Assembly: GCA_046351325.1 (NCBI GenBank)
Contig: JAXLYR010000003.1
Span: 496,001 to 560,000, forward strand
DNA: 64,000 nucleotides
From: Xiheicaenibacterium sp046351325
Lineage (GTDB): Bacteria; Myxococcota_A; Polyangia; Polyangiales; Polyangiaceae
Direction: 5' to 3'
Shown here: piece after piece, positions 27,041 to 33,930 of the stretch
How the letters are laid out: each line of letters opens with the position of its first letter
Numbering within the stretch: position 1 is the stretch's first letter
The notes under the pieces: generated by a model
What the model was told of the DNA's origin: nothing
What the model saw: only the letters and a program-made list of their open reading frames with translations
Database searches by the model: none
Program-made: the position numbers and the translations under genes

Positions 27041-27685
27041 GTGGTGGTCGCCTCGTCCGAAGAAGAGCTCCTCAGCCTCGCGGCCTCGCGCGACGCGGCC
27101 GAGCTCGACGTGCGGCGGGCGCAGGCCGAGTTCTACGAGCGGCACGTGCGCTATCTCTATGGAGTGCTCAAGCGTCGTGAGGGTGTGCTCGCGCGCGTCG
27201 GCGGCCTCGCGGTCGAGGATCTCGTGCAGGAGACCTTCCAGAGAGCCTTCCTTTATGGGGGTAGCTTCCGCGGTGGGAGCGCGGAGGACGGGCCCGATCG
27301 GCAGCGCTTGCGGGTTCGCGCGTGGCTCGGCCGCATCGCCGAGAACCTGGTCCGCGACGCGCTGTCCCGCAATCAGGAGCGCGCGGCCACGCCCTTCGTC
27401 GAGCTCCAATCCACCGAAGACCTGGAGCCTGCGCCGCCGTCTTCACCGGAGCTCCGCGCCGTCCGCGAGGGGCTCGAGCAGCTCTCCGAGCGCGAGCAGG
27501 ACGTGCTGCGGGTCACCGCGCTCTACCAGCGAATGGACAACGGCCAAGATCGACTGCCCAACGCGGTGGCGGCCGAGCTCGCAACTCGTTGGGGCACCAA
27601 CAATCAGAACATCCGCGCAATACGGAGTCGCGCGATGAAGAAGCTCGAGAGCATCGTCGCGGCCCTCGTGGGAGGTGGCAAATGA
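27041..27685 (+). CDS. ECF-type RNA polymerase sigma factor
   Basis: 214-aa extracytoplasmic-function sigma factor. Region 2 spans about residues 25-115 with DLVQETFQRAFL and VRAWLGRIAENLVRDALSR. An acidic/proline linker leads to region 4 (about 145-205) with LSEREQDVLRVTALYQ and a recognition helix NNQNIRAIRSRAMKKLE. Region 2 carries an insert (YGGSFRGGSAEDG). GTG 27041 is the likely start (a second GTG follows immediately). The stop overlaps the start of the next gene (ATGA at 27682-27685), the classic coupling of a sigma factor with its membrane regulator. Confidence 0.9.
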   Translation: MVVASSEEELLSLAASRDAAELDVRRAQAEFYERHVRYLYGVLKRREGVLARVGGLAVEDLVQETFQRAFLYGGSFRGGSAEDGPDRQRLRVRAWLGRIAENLVRDALSRNQERAATPFVELQSTEDLEPAPPSSPELRAVREGLEQLSEREQDVLRVTALYQRMDNGQDRLPNAVAAELATRWGTNNQNIRAIRSRAMKKLESIVAALVGGGK

Positions 27686-28824
27686 GCCCCCGAGACGAGG
27701 ATCGCGCGGGCGGAGACGACCTCGACGGCCTCGTCGACGACGCCCTCGGGCCGCTCTTTCCGACCACGGAGGCCGAGGTCGAGCGCGCGGAGGCGAGCGG
27801 CGTGGAGCGCGCGGAGCTCCCCGCTTCGCTCGCGAAATACCGTCCAGTCGACCGCACAGTCGAACGCGCGAAGCCAGCGCCAGAGAGCCCCGCAGTCAGG
27901 GCGGCGGTGCTCTCGCCGCGTGGGGGCTGGCGCACGGTCGCGACCCACGGAGTCGCGGTCGCGCTCGGGCTCGCGGCAGGCGCGGCGCTGCTCACGATCG
28001 TGCGCTCGACGCCACAACCGATCGGTCGGACCGGTGAGACCGCCGGGCCATCAGCGAGCGCACAAACCAACGCGGCCACAGCGACTGGGCCGATCGATCT
28101 GCTCGACGTCGATCGTTGCGCGGAATGCTGCGCGGGCTCGTCATGCTCGGCCGCGCCTGCGGACCTGTCGACTTGCCCGTCCGGCGCGAGCTGCATCGCT
28201 TGTAGCGGCGAGCAGCTGCTCGCCCAGGAATATCGGCTCAAGCTCGGCTCCTTCATCCCGAGCGAGCTCGGCAAGAAGGCGCTGGAGAACGGGCCGCTCG
28301 AGGTCTGCGCTCGCGTCGGCGCCTCCGAGAACCGATGTGCGCCCGCCCGCAGCGACGCGAAGGGCGAGCGCTGGCTCGATATTCCCCTGACGCTCACTGG
28401 CGGAGAGGCCCTCGGTGGAGTCACAGTCTCTCTCCGCTACGTCGGCGCAAAGCAGATGATCGGCGAGTGGTACGGCGCTGTGTCGGTCACGGCGGGCCTC
28501 CTCTGTAAGGGGATGTTCATCCAGCCCGCGCTCAAGAACGGTGACGTCCTCGGGACGATGTCGCTCTTCATGAGTGACGCTTATTTCGTCGAGCTCGCGA
28601 GCGGTGCCGCGACCTCGGAGTTGGTCGCGCGCGCCGAGCAATATCGGGTCTCGCGAGCACCCATGATCCGAGAGACCACGCGCCCTGGCGACGGGCGCTT
28701 CGTCCTCACGCTCGGCCCTATGCCCAAATCGCAGGCCGAGCGGATCCGCTGGACGCTCGTCGATCGCGGTTACCAAGGCAAGCTCTCGCTCGGTGACGAC
28801 TTTGTAGGCGAGGCCCGCCCCTAG
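27682..28824 (+). CDS. Putative membrane partner (anti-sigma-like) with Cys-rich segment
   Basis: 380-aa protein translationally coupled to the ECF sigma gene. Residues 1-90 are cytoplasmic and acidic. One transmembrane helix (about 93-112, VALGLAAGAALLTIV) is followed by an extracytoplasmic part. Just after a short linker comes a cluster of eight cysteines within about 36 residues (CAECC, CSAAP, CPSG, CIAC), then a beta-rich domain to the end. By position and topology it could hold the sigma factor at the membrane and sense a signal through the Cys cluster, perhaps metal or redox. No canonical zinc-binding anti-sigma motif (HxxxCxxC) is present, so the anti-sigma role is inference. Confidence 0.65.
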   Translation: MSPRDEDRAGGDDLDGLVDDALGPLFPTTEAEVERAEASGVERAELPASLAKYRPVDRTVERAKPAPESPAVRAAVLSPRGGWRTVATHGVAVALGLAAGAALLTIVRSTPQPIGRTGETAGPSASAQTNAATATGPIDLLDVDRCAECCAGSSCSAAPADLSTCPSGASCIACSGEQLLAQEYRLKLGSFIPSELGKKALENGPLEVCARVGASENRCAPARSDAKGERWLDIPLTLTGGEALGGVTVSLRYVGAKQMIGEWYGAVSVTAGLLCKGMFIQPALKNGDVLGTMSLFMSDAYFVELASGAATSELVARAEQYRVSRAPMIRETTRPGDGRFVLTLGPMPKSQAERIRWTLVDRGYQGKLSLGDDFVGEARP

Positions 28825-28865
28825 CTCCTAGTAGGTCGCTCTCTCGGTGATAGGCTTCGCCCGGT

Positions 28866-29495
28866 ATGGATGACGACGAGGCCCTGTCGCTCAATACGCT
28901 GCATCGCTTTTCGAAGCGCTCTCCCCGCCTCGTGCTCGAGGAGTATTCGCATTGCGAGGTCCCGGCGGGGTGTGGCGGCGTCGTGCTCCGGTGGATGGAC
29001 AAGAGCGGGGCGCGCCCCTGTCGACTGGAGGTCACGACGCTCGGCGGCTCCGATGTCTGGCTCGACGAACAGCGGCAGCGATCCTCGCTCGTCTCCATCT
29101 CACCAGGCCATCACGAGATATGGATTCTCGTCACCGAGCTCGGTCAATCGTGGGCGCTGAAGGGGCGGCCGGTCGTGCCTACGCCGTTTTCGGTCAGCGT
29201 CCGTCTCGGCGCCAACGGCGCGGGGGCAGAGCTCTTGTCGGCGCGTGATCAGGGGGCTTGGCAGTGGGCCGACAGCGCGGCCACCACGCCGGAAGAGCTG
29301 CGTCGAGCCGACCCAGAGTGGCTGCCGCTCTCCTCCGGAGTTCGAATCGCCGACAAACTCCACGATCGCCAATTGTTCGGGTTCGACCGCGCCGCCCAGG
29401 CTGGGCGACCCATTCACGCGATCGGCAAACCCGGTTCGACGTCCGCTTGGGTTCGGCTCGCGTTCGACTTGGCCCAAGAAGCGGAGACGCCGTGA
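28866..29495 (+). CDS. Unknown protein coupled to a radical SAM maturase
   Basis: 209-aa cytoplasmic protein without signal peptide or recognised family. It contains YSHCEVPAGCGGVVLRW (about 27-43), where two Cys flank a Pro-Ala-Gly stretch, then a beta-sandwich-like run ending near residue 110. A second half includes WLPLSSGVRIADKLHDRQLFGFDRAAQ. The last base of its TGA is the first base of the ATG of the radical SAM gene, so the two are made together. It may be the substrate, a chaperone or a structural partner of that enzyme. The Cys-rich motif makes the substrate idea attractive but this is inference. Confidence 0.65.
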   Translation: MDDDEALSLNTLHRFSKRSPRLVLEEYSHCEVPAGCGGVVLRWMDKSGARPCRLEVTTLGGSDVWLDEQRQRSSLVSISPGHHEIWILVTELGQSWALKGRPVVPTPFSVSVRLGANGAGAELLSARDQGAWQWADSAATTPEELRRADPEWLPLSSGVRIADKLHDRQLFGFDRAAQAGRPIHAIGKPGSTSAWVRLAFDLAQEAETP

Positions 29496-30826
29496 TGACG
29501 AGTCGGTCGCCGCTAGTCCTCATTCCCGAGCACTTCGGGTCTCTCGTCTTCGACAGGCGAACGTCGCGCTATGCCCCATTCGACCACGAGACGAAGGCGC
29601 TGCTCCTCGCCGCGCGAACGACGAGCATCTTCGAACTCGCTGGTGCGGAGCGCGACCCCGTTCGGCGCGACCATCTCGAGGGGTTCGCGGAGGCCTTCTC
29701 CGCGCTCGGCTATTTCGCGCCGGATGGGCGCTTCGCGGCGGAGGTGCTCGACCTCGATCCGCCTGCGGATCACCTCACGGGGCCGCTCGCGGTCCACCTC
29801 GAGATCATCGCCGCATGCAATCTCCATTGCTCCCATTGTTTCGCGGGCGAGCTCCCGCGTAGGTCGGATTTGACCCTCGCGGAGCTGGACGGGCTCTTCG
29901 CGGAGCTCGCCGCGATTGGGGCATTTCGATTGGGGCTTACGGGCGGCGAGCCTCTCTTGCGCAAGGATCTGCTCGACATCGTCGACGCGGCGATCGCGCG
30001 CGGGCTCCACCCGTGTCTGACCACCAACGCGACGCTCCTCGACGAGCGCTGGGCCCGTGAGCTCGGTGAACGCGAGCTCGCTTGGATCAACGTGAGCCTC
30101 GACGGCGCGACCGCGGCCTCGAACGACGCTGTGCGCGGGGCCGGCACGTTCGACGAGGTCGTCGGCCGACTGCGCGCTTACGGCCGCCATATGCGCTTTA
30201 CGCTCGCGTTTACTTTAACGCGCGACAACGTATCGACCGCAGAGGACTGCGCGCGTCTAGCGCGCGAGCTCGGCGCCGCGAACGCCGTCTTTCGGCCCGT
30301 ATATCCGGTCGGAGTCGCGCGCTCGCACCCCGAGCTCATGCCCGCCTTTGGCGACTATACAGCAGCCCTCGAGGCGCTCTGTGCGCAGGGTGAGGTCGGG
30401 GCGATCGATCCGTTCGGGCCCACCGCGCGGCGCGAGACGCAGGCGCGCACCTATTCACCGCCCGGCTGTGGCGCGGCGCACCTCGTCGCGAGCATCTCTT
30501 CGACGGGGCAGGTGAACCCTTGCAGCTATTTGGGGTCAGCGTTCGACTCGGGGTCCATTCGGGACAAGCCCTTCCGCGAGATATGGAGTTCGGCGGCGGC
30601 CTTTCGTCGGCTGCGCGGCCGCCCAGCCGCTCGCGGATTGGCAGGCTCGTTCCAAGGTGGTTGTCGCGCGAGGGCGCTCGCGGCTCACGGTGATGTCGAC
30701 GCTCCAGACCCGTGGCACGCCGAGTGGCGCGCGCACGAAGAGGGCGATCGCTGGGCTCCTCTCGCTACGCACTTGGTCGAGCGCGAACGCAAGCGGCTCC
30801 CCGTCTTTCCCGAGGGTGGCGCGTGA
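29495..30826 (+). CDS. Radical SAM/SPASM enzyme with N-terminal PqqD-like domain
   Basis: 443-aa peptide-modifying radical SAM protein. Residues about 1-90 look like a PqqD-type peptide-recognition (RRE) domain. The radical SAM core binds its 4Fe-4S cluster through CNLHCSHC (Cys108, 112, 115), with the SAM-binding GGEP at 150-153. A SPASM-like C-terminal region has Cys325, Cys343 (NPCSYLG) and Cys390 (GGCRARA) for auxiliary clusters, resembling the NirJ/AhbD/PqqE group. The gene is coupled by overlapping codons to the unknown protein upstream and to an FGE-type enzyme downstream (GTGA at 30823-30826). The reaction is unknown; a protein or peptide cross-link or decarboxylation is likely. Confidence 0.85.
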   Translation: MTSRSPLVLIPEHFGSLVFDRRTSRYAPFDHETKALLLAARTTSIFELAGAERDPVRRDHLEGFAEAFSALGYFAPDGRFAAEVLDLDPPADHLTGPLAVHLEIIAACNLHCSHCFAGELPRRSDLTLAELDGLFAELAAIGAFRLGLTGGEPLLRKDLLDIVDAAIARGLHPCLTTNATLLDERWARELGERELAWINVSLDGATAASNDAVRGAGTFDEVVGRLRAYGRHMRFTLAFTLTRDNVSTAEDCARLARELGAANAVFRPVYPVGVARSHPELMPAFGDYTAALEALCAQGEVGAIDPFGPTARRETQARTYSPPGCGAAHLVASISSTGQVNPCSYLGSAFDSGSIRDKPFREIWSSAAAFRRLRGRPAARGLAGSFQGGCRARALAAHGDVDAPDPWHAEWRAHEEGDRWAPLATHLVERERKRLPVFPEGGA

Positions 30827-31839
30827 CGACCCCCTTCGACGCGGAGATGGTTTACGCGTGGGTCGACCCGTTGTCGGAGAGCCAAGTCGCGGAGCTCCTC
30901 GTGGCGGCCGATTATGCGCTTTCGAACGGTGATGAGCACTTCGCGGTGGCCGCGCTCGACCGCGCCTACGGCGCTCGGCCTGGCGAGTCGACCATCGCAA
31001 AACAGCGGGCCAGCGTGCTGGATCGGCTCGCGTTCGAGGAGCACGGCCTGCGATTCCGGTATATCCCGGGCGGCACTTTTCTCATGGGTTCGAACAGCGG
31101 GGACCCCGACGAAAGGCCCATTCATCCGCGGCGCGTCGAGCCCTTCTTCATGGCAGATACGCCAGTGTCTTATGAGGACTACTGCAGACTACGCGGCTGG
31201 GAGCCCCCGCCGCTCGGCATGCCGAAGAGCCCCGCCCAAACGGGCGTGGTGGCGGTAACCGATATCAAGATTCGGCGGCACTACTGCCGTCGAATCATCG
31301 GGGCGCGCGATGCAGGGCAGCTCACGACGAGTTGGGATTTACCGATGGTCGCAGTGACTTGGTCGGACGTCGTCGGGCTCCTCTTGTGCCTCAGTCCGGA
31401 GTTCGACGTGCCGACCGAGGCCGAGTGGGAGAAGGCAGCGCGAGGGGGACTGGTCGGTAGGGCCTATCCCTGGGGTGACGAGCCACCTCAGAAAGAGCTC
31501 TGCGACTTCGACCGGTTCGGTGATTTCACGATGCGACTGCCGAGGACGCTACCGCCCAATGGATATGGCCTTTACGGGATGGCGGGCGGTGTCTCGGAGT
31601 GGACGCGGGATCGATACGACGCACTCGCCTATCAGCATCATCACCGACTGGGCCCTTCACCAGCAGCCCCGCCGTCGACCGAGCCCATCGTGCGCGTGAC
31701 CCGCGGCGGGTCGTGGGCCGATTGCGCGGCTGCGGTGACCGTCTCGTTCCGCGCGACGCAGTCGAACCCGGGCCCGAGCACGCCCAACATCGGTGTTCGC
31801 CTGGTGAAGAGGCTCGCCGCGCGAACCCCCTACGACTGA
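30823..31839 (+). CDS. Formylglycine-generating-enzyme-like protein (SUMF1/EgtB/PvdO family)
   Basis: 338-aa enzyme of the FGE-sulfatase fold. A short helical N-terminal part (1-65) precedes the domain, which starts with FRYIPGGTFLMGS (about 76-88). It continues through DTPVSYEDYCR, PTEAEWEKAARG, GLYGMAGGVSEWTRDRY and RGGSWADCAAAV, and ends in GVRLVK. Members oxidise a Cys to formylglycine, make sulfoxide bonds (EgtB/OvoA) or serve in secondary metabolism (PvdO). The active cysteine pair of true FGE cannot be assigned confidently. GTG 30823 overlaps the stop of the radical SAM gene. No sulfatase gene is nearby, so a partner role with the radical SAM enzyme is more likely. Confidence 0.85.
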   Translation: MTTPFDAEMVYAWVDPLSESQVAELLVAADYALSNGDEHFAVAALDRAYGARPGESTIAKQRASVLDRLAFEEHGLRFRYIPGGTFLMGSNSGDPDERPIHPRRVEPFFMADTPVSYEDYCRLRGWEPPPLGMPKSPAQTGVVAVTDIKIRRHYCRRIIGARDAGQLTTSWDLPMVAVTWSDVVGLLLCLSPEFDVPTEAEWEKAARGGLVGRAYPWGDEPPQKELCDFDRFGDFTMRLPRTLPPNGYGLYGMAGGVSEWTRDRYDALAYQHHHRLGPSPAAPPSTEPIVRVTRGGSWADCAAAVTVSFRATQSNPGPSTPNIGVRLVKRLAARTPYD

Positions 31840-32486
31840 GTTTCCGTGCGCGCGCTGCGCAATCGCTTTGCCCCCCAAATGATCGCCGCGAGGAGCAAAG
31901 CGCCGACGACGAGCGCCACCCACGTGCCCGCGGACGCGTTCCTCATCCATTCGAAGAACCGCTCTCCGAAGTAGCTCACGACGAGGAGCGGCACGACATA
32001 ACCGACGAGCGAACCCCAGAAGTGGGTCCCGAACCGAACCTTCGAAACGCCGAAGAACGCGTGGAGCAGCGGCGGCATCCAGAACACGAACCGCAACACG
32101 ACGACGGTGGTGAAGGCCCGCTTCTCGAGGGCGTCGTCGTACTTGCGAAATCGCTTCGGGATGAAGCGAGCCACCCAATCTCGCGCGACGAACCTCGCGA
32201 AGGAGAAGCCGACCACGCTCGCGCTCATGGTGCCTGTCATCGACAGCGCGAACGCGACAGGCCATGGCCAAATGAGGGGCGCGGCCACGATGAATACTGT
32301 GCCGGGGACCCCGAACGGCTGGAGCACCGTGTACGCGAGGACGAACGCGACGTAGCCCCAGCCCCCGAGATCGCGCAGCGTGGCCGCGAGCTCCGAAGGA
32401 TCGCGCATGCGGTGAAAGACGCCGAGCTGGTGTGCTGACGCGAGCGTCACGAGCACGAGCGCGATCGCGCCGACGCGCGCGATCAT
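31830..32486 (-). CDS. TVP38/TMEM64 (VTT/DedA-like) membrane protein
   Basis: 218-aa polytopic inner-membrane protein. About five to six hydrophobic segments surround the family core LQPFGVPGTVFIVAAPLIWP and FSFARFVARDWVARFIPKR, then VVLRFVFWMPPLLHAFFGVS, typical of the VTT domain. Relatives act in lipid scrambling or membrane homeostasis. ATG 32486 is given; an in-frame TTG at 32537 would add 17 residues. The 3' end overlaps the convergent FGE-like gene by 10 bases. Confidence 0.85.
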   Translation of the reverse strand: MIARVGAIALVLVTLASAHQLGVFHRMRDPSELAATLRDLGGWGYVAFVLAYTVLQPFGVPGTVFIVAAPLIWPWPVAFALSMTGTMSASVVGFSFARFVARDWVARFIPKRFRKYDDALEKRAFTTVVVLRFVFWMPPLLHAFFGVSKVRFGTHFWGSLVGYVVPLLVVSYFGERFFEWMRNASAGTWVALVVGALLLAAIIWGAKRLRSARTETQS

Positions 32487-32614
32487 GAGCGTTCGACGCC
32501 CTTCGCTGAGCTCGCGGGATTCGTCGGAGCCGGTCAAGCTCGAGCGAGGATAGGGGAGAAGGTCCACCCCCGCGACTTGACGCTCGCGGCGTCGCGGCGG
32601 TCTTATCCGCGACC

Positions 32615-33217
32615 ATGACGGCTTCAGTCGATCGCCCGCCGCTCGGCATGCCGCACGGCAGCGTGCGCGCGTTCCTCGCGCTCTCCGTTGCGGGCTCGGC
32701 GTATTGGCTGCTCGCGCACCCGACGTCGCTCGAGAGCCGCGCCCTGCCGACCCACCTCGGCGCGGCGCTGCCCATCGCGCTCGGCTACTACTTCGCGCAT
32801 CGATCCGCGGTGAGCTCCCCGCTCGCGACGCGCTCGGGCCCGTCACCGCTCTGGCTGCCCGCGGGCTCCATTCGCGTGCTGCTCGTGCTCGGTTTTGTCG
32901 TGGCCGCAGGCTTTCACGTGGCCGGCGTGTTCGGGGCCCACCAAGGATTCGCAGGGCTCGCGCCCATCCTCGGTGAGCTCGGCCTCTTCTTCGTGGGCCA
33001 GCTGTGGAAGGCGCTGTCCTCGCGCTTGAAGCAGAACGAGGCTCGCGTCGGCGTGGTGCGTCGGCTCGGCGACGTGAGCGCGCTCATCGGCGTCTTGTCG
33101 GGGGTCGGCCTCGTGCTCGTGCACTGCGTGCCGTCGCTGCCCGTCCCGGAGAACGTGCGCGCCGTCTTCGCGCGAGCGTTTCCGCTCGTCATCGCGTTCT
33201 ACTTCGGCGCGCGCTGA
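32615..33217 (+). CDS. Small polytopic membrane protein with internal repeat
   Basis: 200-aa membrane protein with about five or six transmembrane helices. Two related segments, MPHGSVRAFLALSV (about 12-25) and LPAGSIRVLLVLGF (about 82-95), suggest an internal duplication of a Pro-x-Gly-Ser-x-Arg hairpin followed by a helix pair. No family recognised and no catalytic motif seen. It is divergent from the VTT-domain gene with a 128-base spacer and convergent with the TlpA-like gene. Confidence 0.65.
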   Translation: MTASVDRPPLGMPHGSVRAFLALSVAGSAYWLLAHPTSLESRALPTHLGAALPIALGYYFAHRSAVSSPLATRSGPSPLWLPAGSIRVLLVLGFVVAAGFHVAGVFGAHQGFAGLAPILGELGLFFVGQLWKALSSRLKQNEARVGVVRRLGDVSALIGVLSGVGLVLVHCVPSLPVPENVRAVFARAFPLVIAFYFGAR

Positions 33218-33230
33218 TTCTTAGACGCTG

Positions 33231-33788
33231 TTAAAGAACTTCGCGGACGAGCTTGTCGAGCGAGGCCTCGTCCATCACGCCGCTCGACACGTGGGCGATG
33301 CGCCCCTCTTTGTCGATGATGACGAGCGTGGGCAGTCGGCTGACGCCGTACTCGCGCTGCACGAGGCCCGACTCGTCGATCAGGATGGGATAGGAGAGGT
33401 CCTTGCCCTTGGCGAAGCGAGCCGCCGCGTTGTGATCGTCGTCGTAGACGTTGATCGCGACGACCTTGAGGCCGTTCTTCTCGTGCTGTCGGGCGACGCG
33501 GTCGACGATGGGGGTCTGCATCGAGCAGGGCCCGCACCACGTCGCGTAGAAGTCGATGAGGACAGGGCTGCCCTTCATGTCGGCGAGGTTGATGCGCGAA
33601 CCGTCCTCACCTTGGTAGACGACGGGGAGGTTGAACGCGGGCGCCGGCTTTCTGTCGGCCTCACCGGAGAAGAGCCCTTTGCCGAGGGCCGGCAACACGA
33701 CCAGGCCCAGGATGCAGGCGACCGCGACGACGATCGCCGCTCTCACCAGGGTTCGCTTCTCGGCTGCGGCCACGGTCGTCTCGGACAT
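33231..33788 (-). CDS. TlpA/ResA-like membrane-anchored thioredoxin
   Basis: 185-aa protein with an N-terminal transmembrane anchor (about 16-37, AAIVVAVACILGLVVLPAL) and a periplasmic AhpC/TlpA-type thioredoxin domain. The redox motif is WCGPC (84-88), followed by the family insert and cis-proline LPTLVIID. It probably reduces disulfides in the periplasm (for example apocytochrome c or outer-membrane protein substrates). It is alone on its strand, divergent from the HEAT-repeat gene. Confidence 0.9.
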   Translation of the reverse strand: MSETTVAAAEKRTLVRAAIVVAVACILGLVVLPALGKGLFSGEADRKPAPAFNLPVVYQGEDGSRINLADMKGSPVLIDFYATWCGPCSMQTPIVDRVARQHEKNGLKVVAINVYDDDHNAAARFAKGKDLSYPILIDESGLVQREYGVSRLPTLVIIDKEGRIAHVSSGVMDEASLDKLVREVL

Positions 33789-33930
33789 ACGCGTCGAGCG
33801 TAGCACGTGCCGGTGCGGATACTCCGGTGACTCGAACGAACGACGAGTGCTCGGGCCGGCGACAGTTCCTGGCCGGTCGTGGTCGCTCCAAATTGCCACC
33901 CTTCGAGGCTCAAGGTAGCTTCGTCGCGCC

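Noticed and set aside
31087..31100. GGGTTCGAAC as a tRNA T-loop
   Set aside because: It lies inside the FGE-like coding sequence and no acceptor or anticodon stems surround it.
33860..33900. TGGTCGCTCCAAATTGCC as a sigma-54 promoter
   Set aside because: The GG to GC spacing is two bases too long for a -24/-12 promoter.
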